Assembly: GCA_946481625.1 (NCBI GenBank) | Contig: CAMLOZ010000129.1 | Span: 1 to 8,164, forward strand | Direction: 5' to 3' | DNA from: an uncultured Haloferula sp. | GTDB lineage: Bacteria > Verrucomicrobiota > Verrucomicrobiae > Verrucomicrobiales > Akkermansiaceae | Length of the DNA: 8,164 nt | Shown here: piece by piece, positions 1-5,729 of the stretch | Numbering within the stretch: the stretch's first letter is position 1 | Layout: each line of letters starts with the position of its first letter | Program-made: the position numbers and the translations under genes | Notes under the pieces: generated by a model | Database searches by the model: none | Told to the model about the DNA's origin: nothing | What the model saw: the letters and a program-made list of their open reading frames with translations, nothing else

Positions 1-65
1 CGGGTGGCGAGGTCCAGGCGACCGCCGCCATGCGCGCCGTCGGACTCCACGGCTTGATCCAATCA

Positions 66-93
66 GGAAGGAGGAAGGAGGAAGGAGGAAGGA
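66..93. repeat. Perfect 7-bp tandem repeat, four units
   Basis: The unit GGAAGGA occurs four times without a mismatch and ends directly before an ATG at 94. The purine-rich tract resembles repeated ribosome-binding sites, but the frame opened by that ATG does not look like a protein. It is probably an intergenic simple repeat. Confidence 0.9.
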
Positions 94-389
94 ATGGTTC
101 ATATCAAATCGACATGTCTAACATGCTGGTGTTGGACCTGGTCGGGCGAAGACATTTCCCGCAACAAAAATTCCTATCATGCCGAACGAATTCATCGGCG
201 CTTGTTGATCCTTGCAAGATTCACCGGGGATATTTCGTGGAGATGTCCGAATTTCCCCCCGTTGCCACTTCGGGAGCGGCGATGTCGCTGCGAAGAGTGG
301 GATCATCGGGGCGCTACCGGAATGTTAGAAGTGGCGAGCCCGGGGGGTGCCGGTCATCTTTACAGGCTCCCGGGTTCTACGATACCGAG

Positions 390-411
390 TTGAAAACCAA
401 GGGCTTTTCAA
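390..411. repeat. Inverted repeat upstream of the orphan gene
   Basis: TTGAAAA and TTTTCAA are perfect 7-bp arms around an 8-base loop. The repeat lies 13 bases before a TATATT hexamer at 424-429, so it could be an operator or an activator site for the gene that follows. It could also be a chance hairpin. No T-tract follows, so it is not a clear terminator. Confidence 0.4.
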
Positions 412-423
412 GTTCGAGCGGCC

Positions 424-429
424 TATATT
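424..429 (+). promoter_or_regulatory. Possible -10 element for the orphan gene
   Basis: TATATT matches five of six bases of the sigma-70 -10 consensus. I see no good -35 hexamer at 16-18 bases upstream, so the call is weak. Transcription from about 436 would give a leader of roughly 105 bases to the ATG at 542, or 35 bases to the alternative ATG at 470. Confidence 0.22.
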
Positions 430-541
430 CAGCAGCCTTCCGGTCTGTTCTTGCGGGAGTTGGAAAAACATGGCGCGATCCGGCGAGGGGGGCGGTAATG
501 TTTCCCCAACTAGAAGTTTCAGCGTTTCAACTTTGGTTCAT

Positions 542-1318
542 ATGACGGAATCCGATCTGCCACTCCTGGTTACCTGGTCATTCAACGAGACGGGAGATCC
601 TAGTCCCGGTAATCTGGTGAAGAACCAGGCTTCCTCGCTCATGCGGAGCCTCTTCAGCGGAGGGATTTCGATCTTCAAGAACTATCAAACCCCGCTGTTC
701 AAGATCGACCGTCGGAATGTCGATGAGGAGGTGGTGTCGCTTCCGATTGTCGGGAAATCGGCCGAGGCGGTCGACGGTGCAACCGCCACATTCGTTTTTC
801 AATTGGGCAAATATTTGAAACCGGAAGGGCGGCAATGGGTAATCGTCAGCGACCCGGCGGGCATCGCGCTCCGCAACATCGACCATCTGATCCCTCTTGA
901 CGGGTCGCGGTCGTTCGGACCTCCGTCCGTGGACATCTATTGGACGAAGATCACGGGAGGACCGGACAAGGGAGGGAGGTCCTTGGCTTCTCCCGGATTC
1001 TGGGCCGTGAGATTCGAACATCTGGAACTAGTCCTCCAGCGGTGGCAGGCGGTTCAGGCTGAAACACCCGGAGCCAGCGACGAAGAGGTGTGGACCCGCA
1101 CGCTGGAAGAGCTGCCCTTGACAAAGAGGCCCTTTGAAAAAGGCGAGGTTGCCGCGCCAAGGTTGAACCAACTCGACTGGGAGGAAGCCAGCAATGCGGC
1201 CTTTGTCACGCTCGCGGGGTGGCCCGAGAAGGAGTCGCGGCGGTTCTTGCAGTCCCTGTATTTCGGCACCTATCTCGGGGATGAAACCGGAATGATTCTC
1301 AATATCCTGGAAGCCTGA
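542..1318 (+). CDS. Hypothetical protein, unrecognised, 258 aa
   Basis: This is a soluble protein of unknown function. There is no signal peptide or membrane segment, so it is likely cytoplasmic. The sequence is rich in aromatic and charged residues and shows no motif I can name; the middle has 'GRQWVIVSDPAGIALRNIDHL' followed by an acidic, tryptophan-rich C-terminal half ('DEEVWTRTLEELP', 'NQLDWEEASNAAF'). I chose the ATG at 542 because third-position GC bias begins there. In-frame ATG 470 has a GGAG 10 bases upstream and would add 24 residues of low-complexity sequence; GTG 347 is longer still. The ATG at 542 lacks a Shine-Dalgarno. The gene is less GC-rich than the operon to its right and has no operon partner in the window, which may reflect a different origin. 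That it is a real gene rests on length, codon bias and protein-like composition. Confidence 0.62.
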   Translation: MTESDLPLLVTWSFNETGDPSPGNLVKNQASSLMRSLFSGGISIFKNYQTPLFKIDRRNVDEEVVSLPIVGKSAEAVDGATATFVFQLGKYLKPEGRQWVIVSDPAGIALRNIDHLIPLDGSRSFGPPSVDIYWTKITGGPDKGGRSLASPGFWAVRFEHLELVLQRWQAVQAETPGASDEEVWTRTLEELPLTKRPFEKGEVAAPRLNQLDWEEASNAAFVTLAGWPEKESRRFLQSLYFGTYLGDETGMILNILEA

Positions 1319-1347
1319 CCTGGAAGGCCTCCAAAGGGAATGGCTCC

Positions 1348-1362
1348 GCGGCGGGGTGCCGC
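1348..1362. other. Short GC hairpin after the orphan gene
   Basis: GCGGC and GCCGC pair as a perfect 5-bp stem around a 5-base loop, 30 bases after the stop at 1318. There is no T-run after it. It may help end the upstream transcript but cannot be called an intrinsic terminator. Confidence 0.3.
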
Positions 1363-1403
1363 ATGCCGTCGATGATGTCAGCTTGCAGGGGATTGGCGGT
1401 GGA

Positions 1404-1449
1404 TTGCCATTCGCCGCGAGAAGCGTAATCTCGCGCCAATGGTTGGCAA
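1404..1449. promoter_or_regulatory. Nested inverted repeat over a possible promoter
   Basis: Inner arms CGCGAGA (1415-1421) and TCTCGCG (1429-1435) are perfect 7-bp complements around 7 bases. Outer arms TTGCCA (1404-1409) and TGGCAA (1444-1449) are also perfect. TTGCCA matches five of six bases of the -35 consensus, and TAATCT (1426-1431) sits 16 bases on as a poor -10. The palindrome therefore overlaps the likely promoter of the three-gene operon starting at 1495, as an operator would. It does not resemble the AT-rich Fur box. A structured 5' leader is the main alternative. Confidence 0.4.
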
Positions 1450-1480
1450 GGTAGCGGGAGCGGCCCGGTGGCGAGGCTGC

Positions 1481-1485
1481 GGAAG
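1481..1485 (+). promoter_or_regulatory. Ribosome-binding site choosing the start at 1495
   Basis: GGAAG lies 9 bases before the ATG at 1495. This supports that ATG over the in-frame GTG at 1468, which would put extra basic residues before a normal signal peptide. Confidence 0.45.
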
Positions 1486-1494
1486 CTGCGCGCG

Positions 1495-2403
1495 ATGAAA
1501 TTGAGAATGATGGTGCTGGCCGCGCTGCTGGCGGGCGGGGTCGGATTCGCGGAAGAGGGTGCGTTCGAGAAAGACCGCCGGGCGATTCTGGCGATGGCGG
1601 GAGAGTTCAAGGTGGGCTTCCATTTCCAGGAAACCCTGTCCCTGCGCTCCGATTACGAGGCGAAGGAGAAGCCTTACGAGGAGGCGGCCTTCGAGACGGT
1701 GAAGGTGGTCGAGGACAGCGGGAAGAAGATCGTGCTGCAGCATATCCTGCAGGCGGGCCCGGCGGTGGTGAAGCACTGGGCGCAGATCTGGACCTACGAG
1801 GACACGGAGATCCTAGAGTTCCAAGGTGGCCGGGTGTGGACGACGAAGAAGATCAGCGAGGAGGAGGCCAAAGGCAAGTGGAGCCAGCGCGTGACCCAGA
1901 TCGACGATTCGCCGCGCTACGAGGGCATTGCGGCCTGGGTGCACCGCGAACAGTCGAGCGAATGGGCGGCGGTGGCGAACCGGCCGAAGCCGCGGCGGGA
2001 GGAGAAGCGGGGCGACTACGATCTGCTGGTGGTGACGAACCGCCACACGATCACGCCGCGCGGATGGTTTCACGAGCAGGACAACACGAAGTGGGTGAGG
2101 CGCGAGGGCAAGGAGTATCCGCTGGTGCGCGAGATCGGTTACAATCCCTATCTGCGCGTGAAGGGTCACGACTTCGCGAAGGCGAACGCTTATTGGGACA
2201 AGACTTCCGGCTTCTGGAAGGACGTGAGGATGGTGTGGGAGGAACTCTATCCGGCCGAGGGTAGCGTCAAGGTGCAGACCAAGGCCGATCCCGGGCTGTT
2301 GATGGACGTGGTGGCGGATCTTGTGGAGGAAACGGAGGACGGCAAGGCACCGGATGTCGCGAAGATCCGCGAGACCCTGAAGCCATTCGTAGTGGCGCAG
2401 TGA
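1495..2403 (+). CDS. DUF6607 family secreted protein
   Basis: This is an exported protein of the DUF6607 family, function unproven. The 302-residue product starts with a clear signal peptide (MKLR, then a hydrophobic core at 5-17, cleavage probably after VGFA at 16-19), so the mature protein is periplasmic or surface-exposed. The body carries the tryptophan-rich blocks I associate with this family: 'KIVLQHIL' near 78, 'VVKHWAQIWTYED' at 91-103, 'WSQRVTQIDDSPRYEG' at 129-144, 'NRHTITPRGWFHEQDN' at 182-197 and 'FWKDVRMVWEELY' at 240-252. The length is normal for the family. The stop at 2401-2403 overlaps the GTG that opens the receptor frame (GTGA), so the two genes form one transcript. Family members are, as I recall, often beside TonB-dependent receptors, which suggests a role in haem or iron uptake; that role is inference. 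No lipobox or enzyme motif is visible. Confidence 0.8.
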   Translation: MKLRMMVLAALLAGGVGFAEEGAFEKDRRAILAMAGEFKVGFHFQETLSLRSDYEAKEKPYEEAAFETVKVVEDSGKKIVLQHILQAGPAVVKHWAQIWTYEDTEILEFQGGRVWTTKKISEEEAKGKWSQRVTQIDDSPRYEGIAAWVHREQSSEWAAVANRPKPRREEKRGDYDLLVVTNRHTITPRGWFHEQDNTKWVRREGKEYPLVREIGYNPYLRVKGHDFAKANAYWDKTSGFWKDVRMVWEELYPAEGSVKVQTKADPGLLMDVVADLVEETEDGKAPDVAKIRETLKPFVVAQ

Positions 2404-2411
2404 GCAGATCC

Positions 2412-2430
2412 AGGAGCGTGAGTCCCGATG
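2412..2430 (+). promoter_or_regulatory. AGGAG and out-of-frame ATG ahead of the receptor
   Basis: AGGAG (2412-2416) lies 11 bases before an ATG at 2428 that opens MKISCLLP, a typical beginning of a signal peptide. This frame is +1 relative to the receptor and stops at about 2536. It may be a relic of the original receptor start, displaced by the palindromic element downstream. Confidence 0.35.
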
Positions 2431-2438
2431 AAGATTTC

Positions 2439-4817
2439 ATGCCTGCTTCCAGAACGACTTGGCAGGCGGGACGGCCCGGTGGGCCTACGGAGTCGGCGCG
2501 GCAGGGCCGCCGCGCCCTACCTTCGGTTTTCCAGGTAATTGTCGCCATCGGTATGGCGCTGCACCCCGCCTCGGCGTCGGATCCTGAGGAGGAGTCCGCC
2601 GCCGGGGACGAGGGGTCGGTGCTGGGCGAGCTGGAGGAAGTCGTGGTGGTGGCATCGCGCGGCGAGCAGTCGTGGATCGATGCCAGCGGTTCGGTGTTGA
2701 GCGCGGATTCGGAGGAACTCCTGCGCACCGGTTCGCAGGATCTCGCGGGCTTCGCGAAGTACGATCCCACTGTCTCGCTGCCCTTCGATTTCACCAGCGG
2801 CGACGGGGCCTTTGCCTACGGTCAGTCCGGCTACGGCAGCATTAACATCCGCGGGGCCGAAGGTAACCGGGTAGCGATCGAGCTCGACGGGATCCGGCAG
2901 CCGCCGCAGTACGTCTCCACCTCCTTCGACATGGGGAGCGGCGATGGTGCTGGCGGGGTCGGGCGCGACTACTTCGATCCGGCGATGTTCGACCTGGTGG
3001 AGGTGCTGAAGGGCGGGGCGAGCGCGCTCTACGGCAGCGACGCGCTGGGCGGGGTGGTGGCATTCAGTACCCCCGATCCGGAGAGCATGCTGAAGGGCCA
3101 GACCTACGGCGGGCTACTACGGACGCAGTATTTCTCGGTGAACGAGAGCATCGCGGGCCAGGCCGGCGGTGCGGTGAAGAAGGGCGATACCTCGGTGATG
3201 CTGCTTTATGCGGGACGCCATGGCGAAGAGACCGCGAACAACGGCAACGAACCGCCGAATCCCTCGGACTTCACCTCGCAATCGGCGCTCCTGAAGGCGG
3301 AGCATGTGGCGGGCGAGCATGTCTTCCGGCTCGCGCTGGAGCTGTTCGACCGGGAGGCCTTCACCGATGCGCGCAGCGCGGTGGTGTCGCCGTTCCCGGT
3401 TTTCACGGATCACGTTTACAACGATCAATTCCTCGACCGCCAGCGGGCCAGCTTGAGGTGGCAGTACACGCCGCAGGGCGGATGGGTGGGCCAGCTCGAC
3501 AGCCATCTCTATTGGCAACACGCGGGCAGCCGCAGCGACAACGACTCGGCATCCAAGCCGCGCGTGATCGGCGGCACCCCGGTCCCGGGCACCGAGCGCA
3601 CGCGCCGGCAGCGGATCAATTTCGATACCGACATCTCCGGACTCAGCTCGATCGCGCGGCGTGAATTCGGCAGCGAGGACGGGGTGCTGCATGCGGTGAT
3701 GTCGGGGATCGACCTTTCCCTGGAGCAATCGGACAACCGCTACACGCGGGTCGATTCCGGAGCACCGGACGACAACAACCGCACCGCCTTCGCACCGACG
3801 GACACGACCCGCGCGGGCTTCTTCATGCAGGACGAGATCAAGATCGCGCGACGCTGGTTCATCACGCCGGGGCTGCGGCTCGATTGGCAGAAGATCGAAC
3901 CGGATCCGAACGAAGCCTACCTCGAACGCCTGGCCTCGCTGGGTCGCTACGCGCAGGAACCGCCGGGAGACTATGACAATCTCTCGGTCGCGCCGCGGCT
4001 GAGCCTCGCGTGGAAGCCGGTGGAGACGATGCAGGTGTATGGCAACTGGGCCCGGGGGGTGAGGAACCCGACGGCGGAAGAGCTTTCGATGATCTTCGAC
4101 CATCCGTCCTCGGGGGGTAATCCGGCGGGGGTGCTGACCGTGCCGAATCCGGGACTTCAGGAGGAGCAGAGCGATGCCTTCGAAGTCGGCTTCAAGGCGG
4201 ACGGGAAAGCGGGGCGCTTCCAGAGCTCGGTCTTCTACACGCGCTACCGCGACTTCATCGAGAACGGCGTGCCGACCGGCGAGTTGGACGATGACGGGCG
4301 AGAGATCGTGACGACCGTGAACCGCGGCGAGGCGGAGATCTACGGCTTCGAACTCGGCGGGGTGCACGAGCTGGGCTACTGGTCGGGGAAGGCGGAGGGC
4401 TGGCAACTCGGGCTGAGCACGGGCAAGACCATCGGCACGAATCTCACCGACGACGTGCCGTTGAATTCGGTCGAACCTTGGAAGACAGCGGCCTTCGCGG
4501 GCTACGAGGATCCGGAAGGGAAGTTCGGAGCGCGGGTGACAGGGGTGTACACCGCGGCGGTTGACCGCGTGGACGACACGACAAACCAGGGGACATTCTT
4601 CCGTCCGCCCTCGTGGTTCACGCTGGACCTCGCGGCGTGGTGGCAGCCGACGGAAACGGTCGCGATCCATGCGGGGCTGAACAACATCTTCGACGAGAAG
4701 TACTGGGCCTGGGGATCGGTGCGGCGCGGGAACGGGCATTTGGGAGGAAACGGCACGACCGACCGCAGCACGGCACCCGGGAGGAACTTCAGCCTGTCGG
4801 TCACGAAAACATTCTAA
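2439..4817 (+). CDS. TonB-dependent receptor, haem/haemoglobin type
   Basis: This outer-membrane receptor imports a large ligand using TonB energy. Numbering from the GTG at 2400 (805 residues): signal-peptide core about 42-60, TonB-box-like 'EEVVVVAS' at 79-86, plug at roughly 90-230 with 'INIRGAEGNRVAIELDGIRQ' and 'EVLKGGASALYGSDALGG', then the beta barrel ending in 'SVTKTF', a terminal aromatic as needed for BAM insertion. 'RNPTAEEL' (555-562), His568 and 'NPGL' (583-586) match the FRAP box, conserved histidine and NPNL box of haem receptors, and 'LDGIRQPPQY' fits the haemoglobin/transferrin/lactoferrin receptor family. The start is uncertain. GTG 2400 overlaps the previous stop; ATG 2439 is used here. 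Either gives an overlong n-region because a palindromic repeat (2490-2522) is translated within it. The only in-frame start after that repeat, ATG 2553, would cut the signal peptide. The next gene begins 6 bases after the stop. Confidence 0.88.
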   Translation: MPASRTTWQAGRPGGPTESARQGRRALPSVFQVIVAIGMALHPASASDPEEESAAGDEGSVLGELEEVVVVASRGEQSWIDASGSVLSADSEELLRTGSQDLAGFAKYDPTVSLPFDFTSGDGAFAYGQSGYGSINIRGAEGNRVAIELDGIRQPPQYVSTSFDMGSGDGAGGVGRDYFDPAMFDLVEVLKGGASALYGSDALGGVVAFSTPDPESMLKGQTYGGLLRTQYFSVNESIAGQAGGAVKKGDTSVMLLYAGRHGEETANNGNEPPNPSDFTSQSALLKAEHVAGEHVFRLALELFDREAFTDARSAVVSPFPVFTDHVYNDQFLDRQRASLRWQYTPQGGWVGQLDSHLYWQHAGSRSDNDSASKPRVIGGTPVPGTERTRRQRINFDTDISGLSSIARREFGSEDGVLHAVMSGIDLSLEQSDNRYTRVDSGAPDDNNRTAFAPTDTTRAGFFMQDEIKIARRWFITPGLRLDWQKIEPDPNEAYLERLASLGRYAQEPPGDYDNLSVAPRLSLAWKPVETMQVYGNWARGVRNPTAEELSMIFDHPSSGGNPAGVLTVPNPGLQEEQSDAFEVGFKADGKAGRFQSSVFYTRYRDFIENGVPTGELDDDGREIVTTVNRGEAEIYGFELGGVHELGYWSGKAEGWQLGLSTGKTIGTNLTDDVPLNSVEPWKTAAFAGYEDPEGKFGARVTGVYTAAVDRVDDTTNQGTFFRPPSWFTLDLAAWWQPTETVAIHAGLNNIFDEKYWAWGSVRRGNGHLGGNGTTDRSTAPGRNFSLSVTKTF
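2473..2522. repeat. REP-like palindromic element, copy 1, inside receptor gene
   Basis: A small perfect hairpin, GGCCC-GGT-GGGCC (2473-2485), is followed by a larger one, GGCGCGGC (2495-2502) with GCCGCGCC (2509-2516). The block 2490-2522 is nearly identical to 6811-6844: both begin GAGTC, contain GGCGCGGC and end with the 19-base GGGCCGCCGCGCCCTACCT. They differ only by an AC present in copy 2 and an A present in copy 1. In the receptor frame the block reads ESARQGRRALP, giving the positive charges before the signal-peptide core. It resembles bacterial REP-type repeats, and a genome count would settle that. Confidence 0.75.
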
Positions 4818-4823
4818 CAGATC

Positions 4824-5627
4824 ATGAAAGCCATCTTGTTGTTCATTGCCGCCGCCGCGACCGCTGGTGCGGAAACGGTGACCTTCACTCCCACGCAGGA
4901 CAGCGACGTGTATGCGTTCTTCGACGCGCCATCATTCACGCCGGAGTCCTTGAACGTGGGTGCGCATCCGACGCAGGCGCACTCGCACCATTCGCTGGTG
5001 CAGTTCAATATTGCCTCGCTCGCGATTCCGGCGGTGGAGATCGGGACGGCAAAGCTGCGCCTGTTTTCGATGGTGCCGAATTCGACCAATGGCGGCGGAC
5101 TGCGGCCGGGCAATGTCTCGGTTCATCGCCAGGGTGCGGCGTGGAGTCTGAGTCCCACGCTGCGCTGGAATCATATCCAGGCGCAGGAACTGGCGGGAAC
5201 GATCCCGATGACAGCAGCCAGCGCCGATGTGTGGGTCGAGGTGGATGTGACCGCTTTGGTGAAGCAATGGGCCGGCGGCACGGTGCCGAACTATGGCTTT
5301 GTGCTGAAGCCGGAGAGCGAGACGCTGGAGCCTTTGCTGAACGTGGAATTCGCCTCGATGGAGCTGACGAACTTCAAGCCGCAACTGGTGGTGACGCGCG
5401 CGGAACCGCCGGCGGCGGACCCGGTGCTTGCCGTCACGGTGGAGGGAGGGCAGGTGGGGCTGGCGTGGCCGGTGGAAGGGAGCACGGGGTGGAGCTTGCA
5501 GGAGGCGGAGAGTCCGGCGGGCCCGTGGACGGCGAGTCCGGCGGTGCCGGTTTCGAATGCGGGTATGTGGCAGGTGACGGCGACGGCAGGAGGGGGGCGG
5601 AGGTTTTTCAGGTTGTTCAAGCCGTAG
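4824..5627 (+). CDS. DNRLRE (CBM96-like) domain secreted protein
   Basis: This is an exported beta-sandwich protein, probably surface-bound, that may bind carbohydrate. Of 267 residues, 1-16 form a signal peptide (MKAILLFIAAAATAGA, cleavage before ETV). Residues about 18-195 look like a DNRLRE/CBM96 domain: 'TFTPTQDSDVYAF' at the start, 'SLVQFNIASL' at 57-66, 'IGTAKLRLFSM' near 73-83, 'WVEVDVTALVKQW' and 'NYGFVLKP' near the end. The last 60-65 residues ('VGLAWPVEGSTGWSLQEAES' to 'RFFRLFKP') form a C-terminal module seen on many verrucomicrobial secreted proteins. A histidine cluster, H48, H53, H55 and H56, is unusual. The ATG lies 6 bases after the receptor stop with no clear ribosome-binding site, so translation is probably coupled. 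Its position suggests an accessory surface partner of the receptor, but no enzyme motif is present. Confidence in the domain is fair; the ligand is unknown. Confidence 0.78.
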   Translation: MKAILLFIAAAATAGAETVTFTPTQDSDVYAFFDAPSFTPESLNVGAHPTQAHSHHSLVQFNIASLAIPAVEIGTAKLRLFSMVPNSTNGGGLRPGNVSVHRQGAAWSLSPTLRWNHIQAQELAGTIPMTAASADVWVEVDVTALVKQWAGGTVPNYGFVLKPESETLEPLLNVEFASMELTNFKPQLVVTRAEPPAADPVLAVTVEGGQVGLAWPVEGSTGWSLQEAESPAGPWTASPAVPVSNAGMWQVTATAGGGRRFFRLFKP

Positions 5628-5638
5628 GGATTTAAGAA

Positions 5639-5657
5639 GGGGCGCGGGACGCACCCC
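5639..5657. terminator. GC-rich hairpin after the three-gene operon
   Basis: GGGGCGCG and CGCACCCC pair in seven of eight positions around a 3-base loop, 11 bases after the stop at 5627. There is no T-run directly after it. The same GAAGGGGCGCG start recurs in the next hairpin (5636-5646 and 5670-5680). The two probably act together to end the transcript. Confidence 0.5.
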
Positions 5658-5670
5658 CTCCGTGGATGCG

Positions 5671-5702
5671 AAGGGGCGCGTCCCCCTTGGTTGTTATATT
5701 TT
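5671..5702 (+). terminator. Intrinsic terminator of the receptor operon
   Basis: AAGGGG (5671-5676) pairs perfectly with CCCCTT (5683-5688) around six bases, and a T-rich run (5687-5702) follows. The shape fits a rho-independent terminator for the operon that ends at 5627. The T-rich tail also holds a TATATT hexamer (5695-5700) that could serve as -10 for the next gene. Confidence 0.55.
5695..5700 (+). promoter_or_regulatory. Possible -10 of the beta-helix gene
   Basis: TATATT matches five of six consensus bases and lies 29 bases before the ATG at 5730, which would leave a leader of about 23 bases. I see no convincing -35 in the hairpin upstream, so the call is weak. Confidence 0.22.
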
Positions 5703-5729
5703 GGTGCGGGGCTTCGTAGTGTGAAGGCC

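Larger units (their letters stand above)
1..541. other. Left-edge region without a convincing gene
   Basis: I find no protein I can support here. A frame open from base 3 to 545 runs through the whole stretch, but beyond the first 20 or so codons its translation is low-complexity and unlike a folded protein. The first 60 bases are GC-rich and could be the edge of a gene lying mostly outside the window, on either strand; both give a short plausible peptide. The stretch holds a perfect heptamer tandem repeat (66-93), an inverted repeat (390-411) and a TATATT hexamer (424-429) that could be a -10 element. Composition from about 94 to 541 is visibly less GC-rich than the operon downstream. No tRNA or rRNA signature was seen. 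Confidence 0.5.

Noticed and set aside
1..62. Minus-strand frame at the left edge starting near 60 (DQAVESDGAHGGGRLDLAT)
   Set aside because: It is only about 20 codons within the window, with uncertain start and no recognisable motif.
300..380. Possible tRNA-like stretch with GGGTTCTACG
   Set aside because: No cloverleaf with acceptor, anticodon and T arms could be built.
94..393. Small plus-strand frame after the heptamer repeat, with a good-looking ribosome-binding site
   Set aside because: The product is rich in Cys, Arg and Trp without pattern and no codon bias supports it. The purine tract is explained by the tandem repeat.
3..545. Long stop-free plus-strand frame ending in an ATGA overlap with the orphan gene
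   Set aside because: The translation is low in protein-like character, crosses the heptamer repeat and lacks codon bias. The opening 20 codons could be the end of a gene outside the window, but nothing confirms it.
3117..4739. 540-codon minus-strand frame opposite the receptor gene
   Set aside because: It is arginine- and proline-rich, as expected of an antisense shadow of a high-GC gene. The plus strand encodes a full receptor.
4613..5635. 340-codon plus-strand frame over the receptor end and DNRLRE gene
   Set aside because: It is glycine- and arginine-rich and crosses two genes with clear domains and signal peptide, so it is a shadow.
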